A stretch of DNA of 64,000 nt from an uncultured Bacilli bacterium (GTDB lineage Bacteria > Bacillota_I > Bacilli_A > RF39 > UBA660): NCBI GenBank assembly GCA_934148995.1, contig CAKPDM010000005.1:24472-88471 (forward strand). Direction: 5' to 3'. The translations under genes were made by a program, and so were the position numbers. The notes below the pieces were generated by a model. That model worked only from the letters and a program-made list of their open reading frames with translations, ran no database searches and had not been told where the DNA came from. Position 1 is the stretch's first letter; each line of letters begins with the position of its first letter. Positions 7,811-15,868 of the stretch are shown one piece after another.

Positions 7811-8947
7811 CTAAAAGTTTTTATCTCTTAAGAATGGTGGTAAATCATAATCACTACCTAATAGTTCACTATCATCATCTTCATCAATGGAAGTATCTAT
7901 TCTTGGAAGTGGTGAACCATATCCCATTTCTTCCCCCCTACTACGTCTTGTAGGTTGAACATTAGAGAAAACTGGTTTTTGTGTTGATTCCTTTGCTTTC
8001 TTATCAAATCCAGTAGCAATTACTGTTACAATAACTTCATCTGATAGATTTTCATTAATTACTGAACCAAAGATAGTATTAATATCTGTTCCAGAAGCTG
8101 CTCTTACTACTTCGGCAGCTTGTTCAGCTTCGAATAAAGTTAAGTTAACACCACCAGTAATATTAATAATAGCATCAGTTGCTCCCGCAATACTAGTTTC
8201 AAGTAATGGACTAGATACCGCTTGTTGAGCTGCTTCTATAGCTCTATCTTCACCCATACCGATACCAATACCAATAATGGCATGACCAGAATCTTTCATA
8301 ACAGATTGAACATCAGCAAAGTCAAGGTTTACAAGACCAACTACAGCAATCAAATCAGAAATTGATTGAACACCACGACGTAAAACGTTATCTACTTCTT
8401 TAAATGCTTCAAGCATAGGTGTTGTTTTATCAATAATTTCTCTTAATCTATCATTTGGTATAACGATTAAAGTATCAACGTGCTTTTCAAGTTCAGCTAG
8501 ACCTCTTAAGGCATTATCCATTCGCTTCTTTCCTTCAAAAGTAAATGGTTTTGTAACAATAGCAACAGTTAAAGCTCCTAAACCTTGGGCTATTTCAGCA
8601 ACAACAGGGGCACTACCTGTACCTGTTCCTCCACCCATTCCACAAGTAATAAAAATCATATCAGCACCAGTTAAGGCATCTTCTATTTCTTTTTTACTTT
8701 CAAGAGCTGCTTCTCTACCAATATCAGGCTTACTTCCTGCTCCTAAGCCATCAGTAAGATTAGCACCTAATTGTATCTTAACGTCAGCTTTTGAATTATT
8801 TAATACTTGTAAGTCTGTATTAGCAACGATAAATTCAACGCCTTTAACTCCAGACTCAACCATTCTATTAACGGCATTTCCTCCACCGCCACCTAAACCA
8901 ATTACCTTAATCTTTGCTAATTGATCCATTTCTAGTCCATTTCCCAT
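7811..8947 (-). CDS. ftsZ: Cell division protein FtsZ
   Basis: Tubulin-like GTPase that forms the Z-ring. 378 residues with the N-terminal GLGGGGGNAVNRM loop, the GGGTGTG signature (105-111), the synergy loop region NLDFADVQ and the C-terminal conserved peptide DYDLPPFLRDKNF, which binds FtsA. A linker of about 50 polar residues (DEDDDSELL) precedes that tail. Last gene of the division block, 20 bases after ftsA, followed by a terminator. Confidence 0.99.
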   Translation of the reverse strand: MGNGLEMDQLAKIKVIGLGGGGGNAVNRMVESGVKGVEFIVANTDLQVLNNSKADVKIQLGANLTDGLGAGSKPDIGREAALESKKEIEDALTGADMIFITCGMGGGTGTGSAPVVAEIAQGLGALTVAIVTKPFTFEGKKRMDNALRGLAELEKHVDTLIVIPNDRLREIIDKTTPMLEAFKEVDNVLRRGVQSISDLIAVVGLVNLDFADVQSVMKDSGHAIIGIGIGMGEDRAIEAAQQAVSSPLLETSIAGATDAIINITGGVNLTLFEAEQAAEVVRAASGTDINTIFGSVINENLSDEVIVTVIATGFDKKAKESTQKPVFSNVQPTRRSRGEEMGYGSPLPRIDTSIDEDDDSELLGSDYDLPPFLRDKNF

Positions 8948-8967
8948 AGTTTGTTCCTCCTTAACTG

Positions 8968-10200
8968 TTATTTATCATAAAAATGGTGCAAAAATCTATG
9001 AACCATATTTTCGTTTCCTGTGCTTCTTTTCTTTGGTGATAAAAATACGCTAGCCATTTCAGACGGAAAACAAGAAATATCTTCTTCCTGTAATAAGCAC
9101 TTCTTATAAAAATATTGGGTCGCTCCAAAGGCACTTGTATATTTATTGTGTCTTGCTCCCATCTCTTGCATATTAAGACAGTAAGCATTGCGTCCCAAAA
9201 CATCTTCTACTATATAATTGAATCCAGCTAATTCGCTGATACCACCCACTATAATTATATAACTTATTTCCCGTTTTGTTAAGCGATTTATTTCATTTTT
9301 AGCAAGTTTTAAAATTTCATTTAATCTTGACTCTATTACTTTACTAATCTCCGTTTGATTAATAGTAATTTTCTTCTTTTCTTCGTTTTCCACATCGATA
9401 CTATCATACTTATCAGCATAACGTGGCACTGCAAGAGCAAACGTCTCTTTTAAATGTCTTGCTGTTTTAATTGGTACTTTATAAACAAAAGCTATATCTT
9501 TATCAACACTGCTACTACCAAGTGGTATGTAAGAATTTTTAATCATTATTCCTTTATTAAAGATAGAAACAGTCGTAACATCTCCTCCTAAGTTAATGAT
9601 ACAACCAAGTTTTCTATCAAGTGAACTATTATTTATCGCATAGTAATCCGCTTGACTCTTGTGAACAATATCAACAATAGAAATACCAAGTGATGAAACT
9701 AGTTGAATAAGTGGATAAATTTCACTCTTTAAACTAGTTGATATAACTGCTTTAACAAAGAGTTTTTCTCCTTCTTCCCCAATAGGATTACTCACACTTA
9801 AATTATCATCTACTGTAAAAGAAATAGGTAGTGCACTAACAAATTCTCTATCATCAGCATAACTATCATTTTTAGCATCAGTTAAAGCTCGTTTGATATC
9901 TTCGCCTCTTACAACACCATCTCTTATATCAACAAGACCTGTTTCTATCGTCATCTTGGAAGTAGTTGCAGGAATTAAAAGAATTACTTCTTTAATTTTC
10001 ATACTTATCTTCTCTTCCGTTTTTGTAATAGCTAATTTAATCGTCTCTCTTAATTTTTTATCATTATAAATCGTATTTTTCTTAATTCCCGAACTTCTAA
10101 TAGAGGTAGAAGCTAAAACATGACATTTATTGTTATAAGCACTAGCGACAATGACTTTAATTTCCTCATTACCAACATCTAGACTAGTTATCAATTGCAT
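8968..10200 (-). CDS. ftsA: Cell division protein FtsA
   Basis: Actin-like ATPase tethering FtsZ to the membrane. 410 residues with the N-terminal SLDVGNEEIKVIV phosphate-1 motif, the 1C subdomain, phosphate-2 (GCIINLGGDVTTVSIF) and adenosine motif (IIIVGGISELAGF). The C-terminal segment ENMVHRFLHHFYDK is amphipathic and should be the membrane anchor. Sits directly upstream of ftsZ. Confidence 0.95.
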   Translation of the reverse strand: MQLITSLDVGNEEIKVIVASAYNNKCHVLASTSIRSSGIKKNTIYNDKKLRETIKLAITKTEEKISMKIKEVILLIPATTSKMTIETGLVDIRDGVVRGEDIKRALTDAKNDSYADDREFVSALPISFTVDDNLSVSNPIGEEGEKLFVKAVISTSLKSEIYPLIQLVSSLGISIVDIVHKSQADYYAINNSSLDRKLGCIINLGGDVTTVSIFNKGIMIKNSYIPLGSSSVDKDIAFVYKVPIKTARHLKETFALAVPRYADKYDSIDVENEEKKKITINQTEISKVIESRLNEILKLAKNEINRLTKREISYIIIVGGISELAGFNYIVEDVLGRNAYCLNMQEMGARHNKYTSAFGATQYFYKKCLLQEEDISCFPSEMASVFLSPKKRSTGNENMVHRFLHHFYDK

Positions 10201-10290
10201 CGTATCACCCCTATCCTTTTCTCATTATACTATAAACTACGCTTCATTAAAAGCTTTTCCTTTTATTTTTCTACTATCTTTAGCTATTTT

Positions 10291-12438
10291 TTAGAATTTT
10301 TTGGCTAATTTTAAGGTTACGTTCATTCCTTTTTCGATTTTTGTACCGACTGCAACACTTTGCTCGGTGACATAACCACTACCATCTAAGGTTACTGTTA
10401 CATCAAGACGTTTTAACAATTCTTCGGCTTGTTTTCTCGATAAACCAACTAGGTTTGGCATAGTTTGATTACTATCATTCGTAATTAAGAACACCTTAGA
10501 ACCACTTGCTACTTTTTCTTTAGCATTTGGATACTGAGAAATAACTTTATTACCATTACCAATTTGTACTACTTCCATTCCCTTTTTAGTAAGATCAGTC
10601 TTGGCTTCTTCTACTGTTTTGTTAGTAAAAGAATTTAAAGTATAAGTTTTTAATTTAGAAACAGTTGTATCTGTAGGATTTGTGCCATAGTATTTACTTA
10701 TATTAACCACTATATCTTTAACTGCTTTCCAAATAACATTTTGTTTACCACCAGCAGGGCGTTTAACAGAAGCATAAATAATTACTTTAGAGTCTTCTTT
10801 AGGATAAACACCCGCAAAAGAAGAAATTATATCATTACTACCACTTAAGTAACCACCACTTGACTCATCAGCTATTTGCGCCGTACCAGTTTTTCCGATT
10901 AAGTCATAACCTTCTAGTTTGTAACCAGCTCCAGTATTCCCTTTACCATTTACCGTATCCCACATTAAATCTTTCATTTTATTGACAGTTTCTTCACTAG
11001 CAACTTTATCAACTTCTGTTCTTTTTCCTTCATAAACTACTTCATTAGTATTAGGGTCAACTATTTTATCCACGATATATGGTTTTAACATTACTCCTTT
11101 ATTAGTAAGAGAAGTCAAAGCTTGAATATTTTGCATCGGCGTAGTTGTTATTCCTTGACCAAAACCAGCATTAAAGATTTCGGTTTCATATTTAAAGCTT
11201 AGTTTTCCCGTTGCTTCATTTGGAAGGGTAATACCTGTCTTCTTTGAAAATCCTAATTTCTTAAAGTAGCTTCTTAACATATCAGCATTCATATGACGTT
11301 TAATTAAGTTAATAACACCGACGTTACTAGATAGAGCAAAACCTTTATCAAAAGTAATATCACCCCAACCAGATCTATTCCAGTCACCTATTTCGGTACC
11401 ATCAGTTGTTTGATAAACACCTGAATGATAAGTTTCATTCCCATTATAAACACCATTTTCCATTGCTGCCATATAAGTAAATATCTTCATAGTACTACCT
11501 GGTTCATAAGGAAGAGCAATATTAAGGTCTAAATAATTTGTTAAATTTCTTTTATTAGGGTCAAAAGATGGTGATGAAGAAGCTGCTAAAATAGCTCCAG
11601 TATTAGCATCTACTACTACAATCGTAAACCACTCAAAACTAGTTTCTTTCTCGGCTTCATCTAAAGCTTGTTCTACAAAGAATTGAATATTATTATTGAT
11701 GGTTAAATAGATATTATTTCCATCTTCAGCTTTTTTACTAACTTCTTTAGTACCAGCTATTTTATATCCTCTTAAATCTTTTTGATAAGTAGTATAACCA
11801 TCAGTTCCAGATAAGGTTTTATCGTAATACTTTTCTAACCCCATTTCTCCGGTTAGTTTCGAAGTATCATTATCTTCTTTAGCATAACCTATTATATAAG
11901 ATAAGAAATCTCCTTTCGGATAGTATCTTTTAAAACTTTCTTCAAAGTCTAGCCCTGGTAAGTTTAAAGCTTCAATCTTTTCTTTGGTTAGTTCTGTTAG
12001 ACCTTTTCCTTTACTACCAAATTCTGTCTGATAAACACCCGTTTTGCTTAAATAAGTTAATATTTCTTCTTTACTAATTCCTAAGATAGGTGCTAATTTT
12101 TCTGCTGTTAAGTCCTTATCAACGACGTGTTGCGGTTTATTTTTATTAGTAGTTCGCTTCTCATCAAGATAAGCTATTAGTTTATAAGATGAGATATTCT
12201 GAGCTAAAACTTCCCCTTCTTTAGTATAAATAGTTCCCCTTTGTGCTTTTATTGTATCAGTCTTAGTGGTTCTTCTACTAGCTAAAGCTTGCAAATCAAC
12301 CCCATCAACATTCTTTGATAGTCCTAAAAAGATGACTCTTCCAATCATTAAGGCAAACAAAAAAAGAGACCCTATAATAAATAACTTACTTAGTTTAACA
12401 TTATTTCTAGGTTTCTTTTTTCGCATAAAGATTTTCAC
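10291..12438 (-). CDS. pbpB: PASTA-domain class B penicillin-binding protein (PBP2B/SpoVD family)
   Basis: Septal transpeptidase. 715 residues: a short cytoplasmic basic stretch, a membrane anchor (~18-40), a PBP dimerisation domain, a transpeptidase domain with S*TMK (Ser about 314), SSN (~375) and KTGTA (~515), then two PASTA repeats in the last ~130 residues (TVEEAKTDL...; SRKQAEELL...). Two PASTA domains and the location after ftsL favour PBP2B; SpoVD usually has one. Given a sporulating host a SpoVD role cannot be excluded. The start at 12438 overlaps nothing and lies 3 bases after ftsL. Confidence 0.93.
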   Translation of the reverse strand: MKIFMRKKKPRNNVKLSKLFIIGSLFLFALMIGRVIFLGLSKNVDGVDLQALASRRTTKTDTIKAQRGTIYTKEGEVLAQNISSYKLIAYLDEKRTTNKNKPQHVVDKDLTAEKLAPILGISKEEILTYLSKTGVYQTEFGSKGKGLTELTKEKIEALNLPGLDFEESFKRYYPKGDFLSYIIGYAKEDNDTSKLTGEMGLEKYYDKTLSGTDGYTTYQKDLRGYKIAGTKEVSKKAEDGNNIYLTINNNIQFFVEQALDEAEKETSFEWFTIVVVDANTGAILAASSSPSFDPNKRNLTNYLDLNIALPYEPGSTMKIFTYMAAMENGVYNGNETYHSGVYQTTDGTEIGDWNRSGWGDITFDKGFALSSNVGVINLIKRHMNADMLRSYFKKLGFSKKTGITLPNEATGKLSFKYETEIFNAGFGQGITTTPMQNIQALTSLTNKGVMLKPYIVDKIVDPNTNEVVYEGKRTEVDKVASEETVNKMKDLMWDTVNGKGNTGAGYKLEGYDLIGKTGTAQIADESSGGYLSGSNDIISSFAGVYPKEDSKVIIYASVKRPAGGKQNVIWKAVKDIVVNISKYYGTNPTDTTVSKLKTYTLNSFTNKTVEEAKTDLTKKGMEVVQIGNGNKVISQYPNAKEKVASGSKVFLITNDSNQTMPNLVGLSRKQAEELLKRLDVTVTLDGSGYVTEQSVAVGTKIEKGMNVTLKLAKKF

Positions 12439-12441
12439 CGC

Positions 12442-12747
12442 CTACTTTTCATCTTCTACATTCTTTATATTATCATTATTATAACTTAAACCTTCATTTT
12501 TAGCAACTTCTTGTATCTTATCAAGAGAAGCTAGCTCATTTATTTTCATAGATAAACTCTCATTCGTTTTCGTTTGAGCTTCTATTTGTTTTTTTTGTTT
12601 TTCTACTTCAAAGTTAATCTGTGATAAAGTAGCTTTTGAAAAGACGATTGCAACGGGTAAAGTAACTAATAATGTTATAGCAAAAATATACAGTAAGCGT
12701 TCAAATTTACTCATTTTAATTCTTTTTTTCAGTTTTTTCTTTGCCAT
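12442..12747 (-). CDS. ftsL: Cell division protein FtsL
   Basis: 101-residue bitopic protein: basic N-terminus (KKKLKKRIKMSK), one membrane segment (~17-38), then a coiled coil (NFEVEKQKKQIEAQTKTNESL) and a short tail. Sequence conservation is low in this family, but size, topology and position between rsmH and the PBP make the call. Part of the FtsL-DivIC-PBP septal complex. Confidence 0.85.
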   Translation of the reverse strand: MAKKKLKKRIKMSKFERLLYIFAITLLVTLPVAIVFSKATLSQINFEVEKQKKQIEAQTKTNESLSMKINELASLDKIQEVAKNEGLSYNNDNIKNVEDEK

Positions 12748-12763
12748 AACAATCAGTCCCTTT

Positions 12764-13696
12764 CTATTTTATTTTTTCTATCACTCTAAGTCTCGCACTA
12801 TGTGCACGATGATTTTCTTCTTCCTCTATATCAGTTGGTACTATGCCTTTTTTGGTTATTACTTTAAAGTCTGGCAATTTATCAGTGGGAATATTCGGAA
12901 GACCTTTACTTAGTGAATCTACTTCACTTACTTTTCTAAAGGTATCTTTTACTATCTTATCTTCTAGTGAATGAAAGGTTATTACTGCTAATCTTCCTCC
13001 TACATTAAGTAATGATAATGAATCATTAAGTGATGATATTAAGACATCTAATTCTTTATTAACTTCTATTCTAATCGCTTGAAATATTTGTTTTGCAGGA
13101 TGTTTTTTAAGTCTTTCTTTAATAGGTACAGCTTCTTTAATAATATCTACTAATTCTAAAGTAGAAGTTATTTCTTTTTCTTCACGTTTTTTAACAATAT
13201 TTCGTGCAATATTTCGTGCAAATTTACTTTCTCCATATTGTTTAAATATTCTTGTTAATTCACTTTCTGAATAGGTATTAACAACTATTTTAGCCGTTAG
13301 TGGATTATCTCTATTCATTCGCATATCAAGAGTGGCATCATTATTATAGCTAAAGCCACGTTCACTGTTATCAAGTTGATAACTAGATACCCCTAAATCA
13401 TATAATATAGCATCAACTTTAGTGACATTTAGTTTTAATAACTCATCTTTCGCTTCACTAAAGTTAGCGTGAATAAGTTCAAAGTTATCACCTATAGCAC
13501 TAAGACGATTCCTGCTATAGGTAAAAACTTCACTGTCTTGGTCGAAGGCGAACAAGTATCCCTTTTTTATTCTTTTTAATATTTCACTACTATGTCCAGC
13601 AAACCCTAAGGTCATATCTACTGCAATAGAGTCTTCTTTTAAAGAAAGAGAGTCAACTGCCTCTTGTAGTAAAACGCTTTTATGTATTTCTTTCAT
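12764..13696 (-). CDS. rsmH: 16S rRNA (cytosine-1402-N4)-methyltransferase RsmH
   Basis: 310-residue SAM-dependent enzyme, formerly MraW. N-terminal HKSVLLQEAVDSL, SAM-binding DMTLGFAGHS, YDLGVSSYQLD, FSYNNDATLDMRM and the C-terminal VITFHSLEDKIVK are family hallmarks. First intact gene of the division cluster; its normal upstream neighbour mraZ is a pseudogene here. Confidence 0.98.
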   Translation of the reverse strand: MKEIHKSVLLQEAVDSLSLKEDSIAVDMTLGFAGHSSEILKRIKKGYLFAFDQDSEVFTYSRNRLSAIGDNFELIHANFSEAKDELLKLNVTKVDAILYDLGVSSYQLDNSERGFSYNNDATLDMRMNRDNPLTAKIVVNTYSESELTRIFKQYGESKFARNIARNIVKKREEKEITSTLELVDIIKEAVPIKERLKKHPAKQIFQAIRIEVNKELDVLISSLNDSLSLLNVGGRLAVITFHSLEDKIVKDTFRKVSEVDSLSKGLPNIPTDKLPDFKVITKKGIVPTDIEEEENHRAHSARLRVIEKIK

Positions 13697-13785
13697 TCTT
13701 AAACAGTCCTTCCTCTAGTTTCAGCTGATAGTAGCATAGTTTCTAGTTCATTCTACTTTTAGCTTATAAAATTTTTTTTCTACTT

Positions 13786-14055
13786 TTACTTTCCATACAC
13801 TTTTCTAAGTAGATAATTAAGTAGCAATGATGATATGACTATTTTCTTATTAAATCGTTTTATCGCAAGTGGAAGCACCTGATAAAAAAATCTAGCGAAT
13901 CGTCTAACATCATTTTTCATAAAAGGTAGAAGAGAAAGCTTGCAAGTTATAGTTTCAAAGTTTGATAGTGGATAAATATTACAAGATTTTACAAATCATT
14001 CTTCTTTTAAAACTTTAATGTATGGTAAAGTTTCCTATAAGCTTAACAATCCCCC
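13786..14055 (-). pseudogene. mraZ: mraZ pseudogene (transcriptional regulator of the dcw cluster)
   Basis: No intact ORF exists where mraZ belongs, but the minus strand still encodes recognisable MraZ segments. Near 14035 one frame reads IGNFTIH then stop (compare MGEYHHTID). After a frame change and loss of a central piece, from ~14000 another frame reads CNIYPLSNFE, LPFMKNDVRRFARFF and FNKKIVISSLLLNYLLRK to a TAA at 13786-13788. These parallel the MraZ segments CLFVYPLSEWE, LPLTKKDARAFSRFF and DKQGRILIPQNLREY. At least one in-frame stop, one frameshift and an internal deletion are present, so no functional protein is made. Confidence 0.75.
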
Positions 14056-14081
14056 TACTTTGCTCCACTTTGTTCCACTGC
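14056..14081 (-). promoter_or_regulatory. MraZ operator boxes (three 10-bp-spaced repeats)
   Basis: The minus strand carries GTGGAA-CAAA, GTGGAG-CAAA, GTAGGG in direct 10-bp register just downstream of the promoter. This matches the phased (AAA)GTGG-type repeats bound by MraZ upstream of its own operon. Their survival next to a dead mraZ gene is notable. Confidence 0.7.
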
Positions 14082-14089
14082 TTATTATT

Positions 14090-14118
14090 ATATTACACAT
14101 TTTCTATTTTTTTGTAAA
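14090..14118 (-). promoter_or_regulatory. Promoter of the division cluster
   Basis: TTTACA (14113-14118), 17 bases, TAATAT (14090-14095) on the minus strand; a TATAAT overlaps at 14087-14092. Directly upstream of the MraZ boxes. Confidence 0.6.
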
Positions 14119-14219
14119 TAGGTTTACACTTTCTTTGCAAGACATTTTTCGACTTTTTTTGAACATTTATGTAAAATGGTGTAAAAGTTAAATTTTTACT
14201 TTTTTAGGGTAGATTTTGC

Positions 14220-14250
14220 AAATTCAGGTACTTGTTCGACCTGAATTTTT
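14220..14250 (+). terminator. Attenuator-like hairpin in the leader of the Rpn gene
   Basis: Perfect 10-bp inverted repeat AAATTCAGGT / ACCTGAATTT followed by TTTTTCATTTT, located ~150 bases before the Rpn start. A second hairpin lies closer to the gene (AAGATG at 14340 with CATCTT at 14376, enclosing CTTTTTCGAAAAAG). Together they suggest a heavily structured, possibly attenuated leader. Confidence 0.5.
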
Positions 14251-14397
14251 CATTTTGCCGGCTGAATTTAGTAAATTGAGGGGTATTTACTAGGGAAAAA
14301 TACAAAATTCCTGATTTGCTATTTAGTTTTGAACCTGTTAAGATGGTGTCACTTTTTCGAAAAAGCAAAAATAATCATCTTAGAAAAGGAGCTAAAT

Positions 14398-15225
14398 ATG
14401 AACAATAATTTTATTAGTATCTTATCAGATACAACTATGAAATATCTTATGAAAGAAGAAAGGACAAGGAATATCTATCTCGAGTTATTCAGTCATATAA
14501 TTGGTATTGATTTATCTAATTATAAGATTATTGATAATGAGTTAAATAGCGGTAATAAAAGAAAAGATTATCGTCTTGACTTATTATTAGAAGAAGGAGA
14601 TATTATTGTTAATGTTGAAATCAATAAATCGATGGAAAACTATACGACCGTAAAGAATCTTACCTATGCTTTTCGTCTAGCAGGTAGTAGATTAGAGCAA
14701 GGTGAAAAATATACTACTAAAGAAGTAATTCAAATTAGTTTAAATAATGATAAGTTTGAGCATGAGGATACCGTTTTAGAGTATGAATTAATGAATAGAA
14801 AATACAATTTAGTAAAAAATGGTATCAAAATTTATGATGTATACCTAGTAAATTACAAAGACATTTGTTATACTGGAGCTAATGAAGACGAAATGCTATT
14901 ATCAATGTTAACAGCACAAACTGATGAAGAATTAAAGAAGATAACTGGTAATAGTAAGAAAGGACTGGTCATAATGGATGAGATTGAGAAATTGAAACTT
15001 AATGATGAATTTAATGCTTGGTATAACGCTGAGAAAGTAGAAGAGAAATGTCGAAACTCTGCTTATTCAGAAGGCGTTGATAATGGTGTTATTATTGGAA
15101 AAACAGAAACAAAACTAGAAATAGCTAAGAGTTTATTAAATACAGATATGCCAATTAATGAAATAAGTAAACATACAGGACTTTCTATTAGTGAATTAGA
15201 AGAAATTTCTAATAATAAAAGTTAA
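14398..15225 (+). CDS. Rpn/PDDEXK-family nuclease (transposase-like), locus A
   Basis: 275 residues from the ATG at 14398, chosen because AAAGGAG precedes it; an upstream in-frame start (14329) adds 23 unrelated residues. N-terminus LSDTTMKYLMK and the core YRLDLLL...IIVNVEINK are the PD-(D/E)XK arrangement (Asp, then ExN) of the PDDEXK_2/Rpn family. E. coli RpnA-E proteins of this family are DNA endonucleases linked to recombination and phage defence. The C-terminal ~80 residues are helical and start at an internal ATG with its own ribosome site. It is plus-strand amid minus-strand genes, flanked by a partial duplication, which suggests mobility or recent rearrangement. Confidence 0.85.
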   Translation: MNNNFISILSDTTMKYLMKEERTRNIYLELFSHIIGIDLSNYKIIDNELNSGNKRKDYRLDLLLEEGDIIVNVEINKSMENYTTVKNLTYAFRLAGSRLEQGEKYTTKEVIQISLNNDKFEHEDTVLEYELMNRKYNLVKNGIKIYDVYLVNYKDICYTGANEDEMLLSMLTAQTDEELKKITGNSKKGLVIMDEIEKLKLNDEFNAWYNAEKVEEKCRNSAYSEGVDNGVIIGKTETKLEIAKSLLNTDMPINEISKHTGLSISELEEISNNKS

Positions 15226-15369
15226 AACTATTATAAAAAAAGAAAGGATTGGTCATAATGGATGAGATTGAAAAATTGAAACTTAATGATGAATTTAATG
15301 CTTGGTATAACGCTGAGAAAGTAGAAGAAAAGTGTCGTAATTCTGCTTATTCAGAAGGCGTAGATGTTG
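14956..15369 (+). repeat. Direct repeat pair covering the Rpn C-terminal module
   Basis: Bases ~14956-15085 and ~15240-15369 are near-identical copies offset by 284 bp, including the ribosome site and internal ATG. Only scattered third-position changes separate them in the first ~110 bp, so the duplication is recent or kept similar by conversion. Confidence 0.85.
14974..15225 (+). CDS. Probable internal-start C-terminal product of the locus A Rpn gene (83 aa)
   Basis: In-frame ATG at 14974 opens MDEIEKLKLNDEFNAWY. It is preceded by GAAAGGA at suitable distance. The same start, with the same upstream sequence, begins the stand-alone ORF at 15258, and an equivalent strong site is seen in the Rpn gene at the right edge. 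In E. coli, Rpn genes produce such C-terminal small proteins from internal starts and these inhibit the nuclease. Production here is inferred. Confidence 0.5.
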   Translation: MDEIEKLKLNDEFNAWYNAEKVEEKCRNSAYSEGVDNGVIIGKTETKLEIAKSLLNTDMPINEISKHTGLSISELEEISNNKS

Positions 15370-15491
15370 GTGAAAAGAATAAACAGTTAGAAATAGCTAA
15401 GAACTTACTAGCATTGAATATAGATAAAGATACAATCATTAATGCAACCGGCCTTACTCTTAATGAACTAGAGAAGATTTCTAATTCTTAG
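15258..15491 (+). CDS. Stand-alone duplicate of the Rpn C-terminal module (possible antitoxin)
   Basis: 77 residues starting MDEIEKLKLNDEFNAWY, nearly identical over its first ~45 residues to the C-terminal module of the upstream Rpn gene, then diverging (KQLEIAKNLLALNIDK versus TKLEIAKSLLNTDMPI). It keeps the AAAGGA ribosome site and lies 32 bases after the Rpn stop, ahead of a strong terminator. It lacks the nuclease domain. It may be a free antitoxin-like copy, or simply debris of a tandem duplication. Confidence 0.65.
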   Translation: MDEIEKLKLNDEFNAWYNAEKVEEKCRNSAYSEGVDVGEKNKQLEIAKNLLALNIDKDTIINATGLTLNELEKISNS

Positions 15492-15494
15492 CAA

Positions 15495-15539
15495 AAAAGA
15501 CTATTAACAAATGAATTAATCACTTGATAATAGTCTTTT
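15495..15539. terminator. Bidirectional terminator between convergent genes
   Basis: AAAAGACTATTA (15495-15506) pairs with TAATAGTCTTTT (15528-15539) across a 21-base loop, with A-run on the left and T-run on the right, so it can end transcription from both sides. Confidence 0.8.
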
Positions 15540-15859
15540 TATTTTGTATCTTTAATAGGTTTTACTAATTTTAAAACTTGGTAATAATCAAATACTGTAA
15601 CAAAACATAATACTAACTGTAAAAGTAAAACTATAATTGCAAAGATATTGCCTTCTCCTAAAGAACTAATTAAATAGTCAACTTCACTACTTTTTAATCT
15701 ACCTTCAAAGAATATTAAAGTAGTAACTATTACTATTAAAGAACAAATGAAACTAACAATTGCTAATGACCACTTTTTAAATCTTAAAAACTTATAGCAG
15801 CTAGCAAAAATAATCGCTACTAATAAACATAAAATTACTAAATAAATAAAATTAAACAT
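15539..15859 (-). CDS. Small membrane protein, three predicted TM segments, unknown function
   Basis: 106 residues; hydrophobic stretches at about 4-24, 32-52 and 72-95 with a short polar loop (EGRLKSSEVDYLISSLGEGN) between the second and third. No recognisable family. Strong AGGAGG site. Nine bases after ldh and apparently the last gene of the natA-natB-ldh transcription unit, followed by the bidirectional terminator. Confidence 0.7.
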   Translation of the reverse strand: MFNFIYLVILCLLVAIIFASCYKFLRFKKWSLAIVSFICSLIVIVTTLIFFEGRLKSSEVDYLISSLGEGNIFAIIVLLLQLVLCFVTVFDYYQVLKLVKPIKDTK

Positions 15860-15868
15860 TGCTTCCTC

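Noticed and set aside
8961..9203. 80-codon frame overlapping the end of ftsA
   Set aside because: Lies wholly within ftsA in another frame, with no ribosome site and no domain.
10291..12438. Serine/threonine kinase PknB because of the PASTA repeats
   Set aside because: The catalytic part has penicillin-binding STMK/SSN/KTG motifs and no kinase domain.
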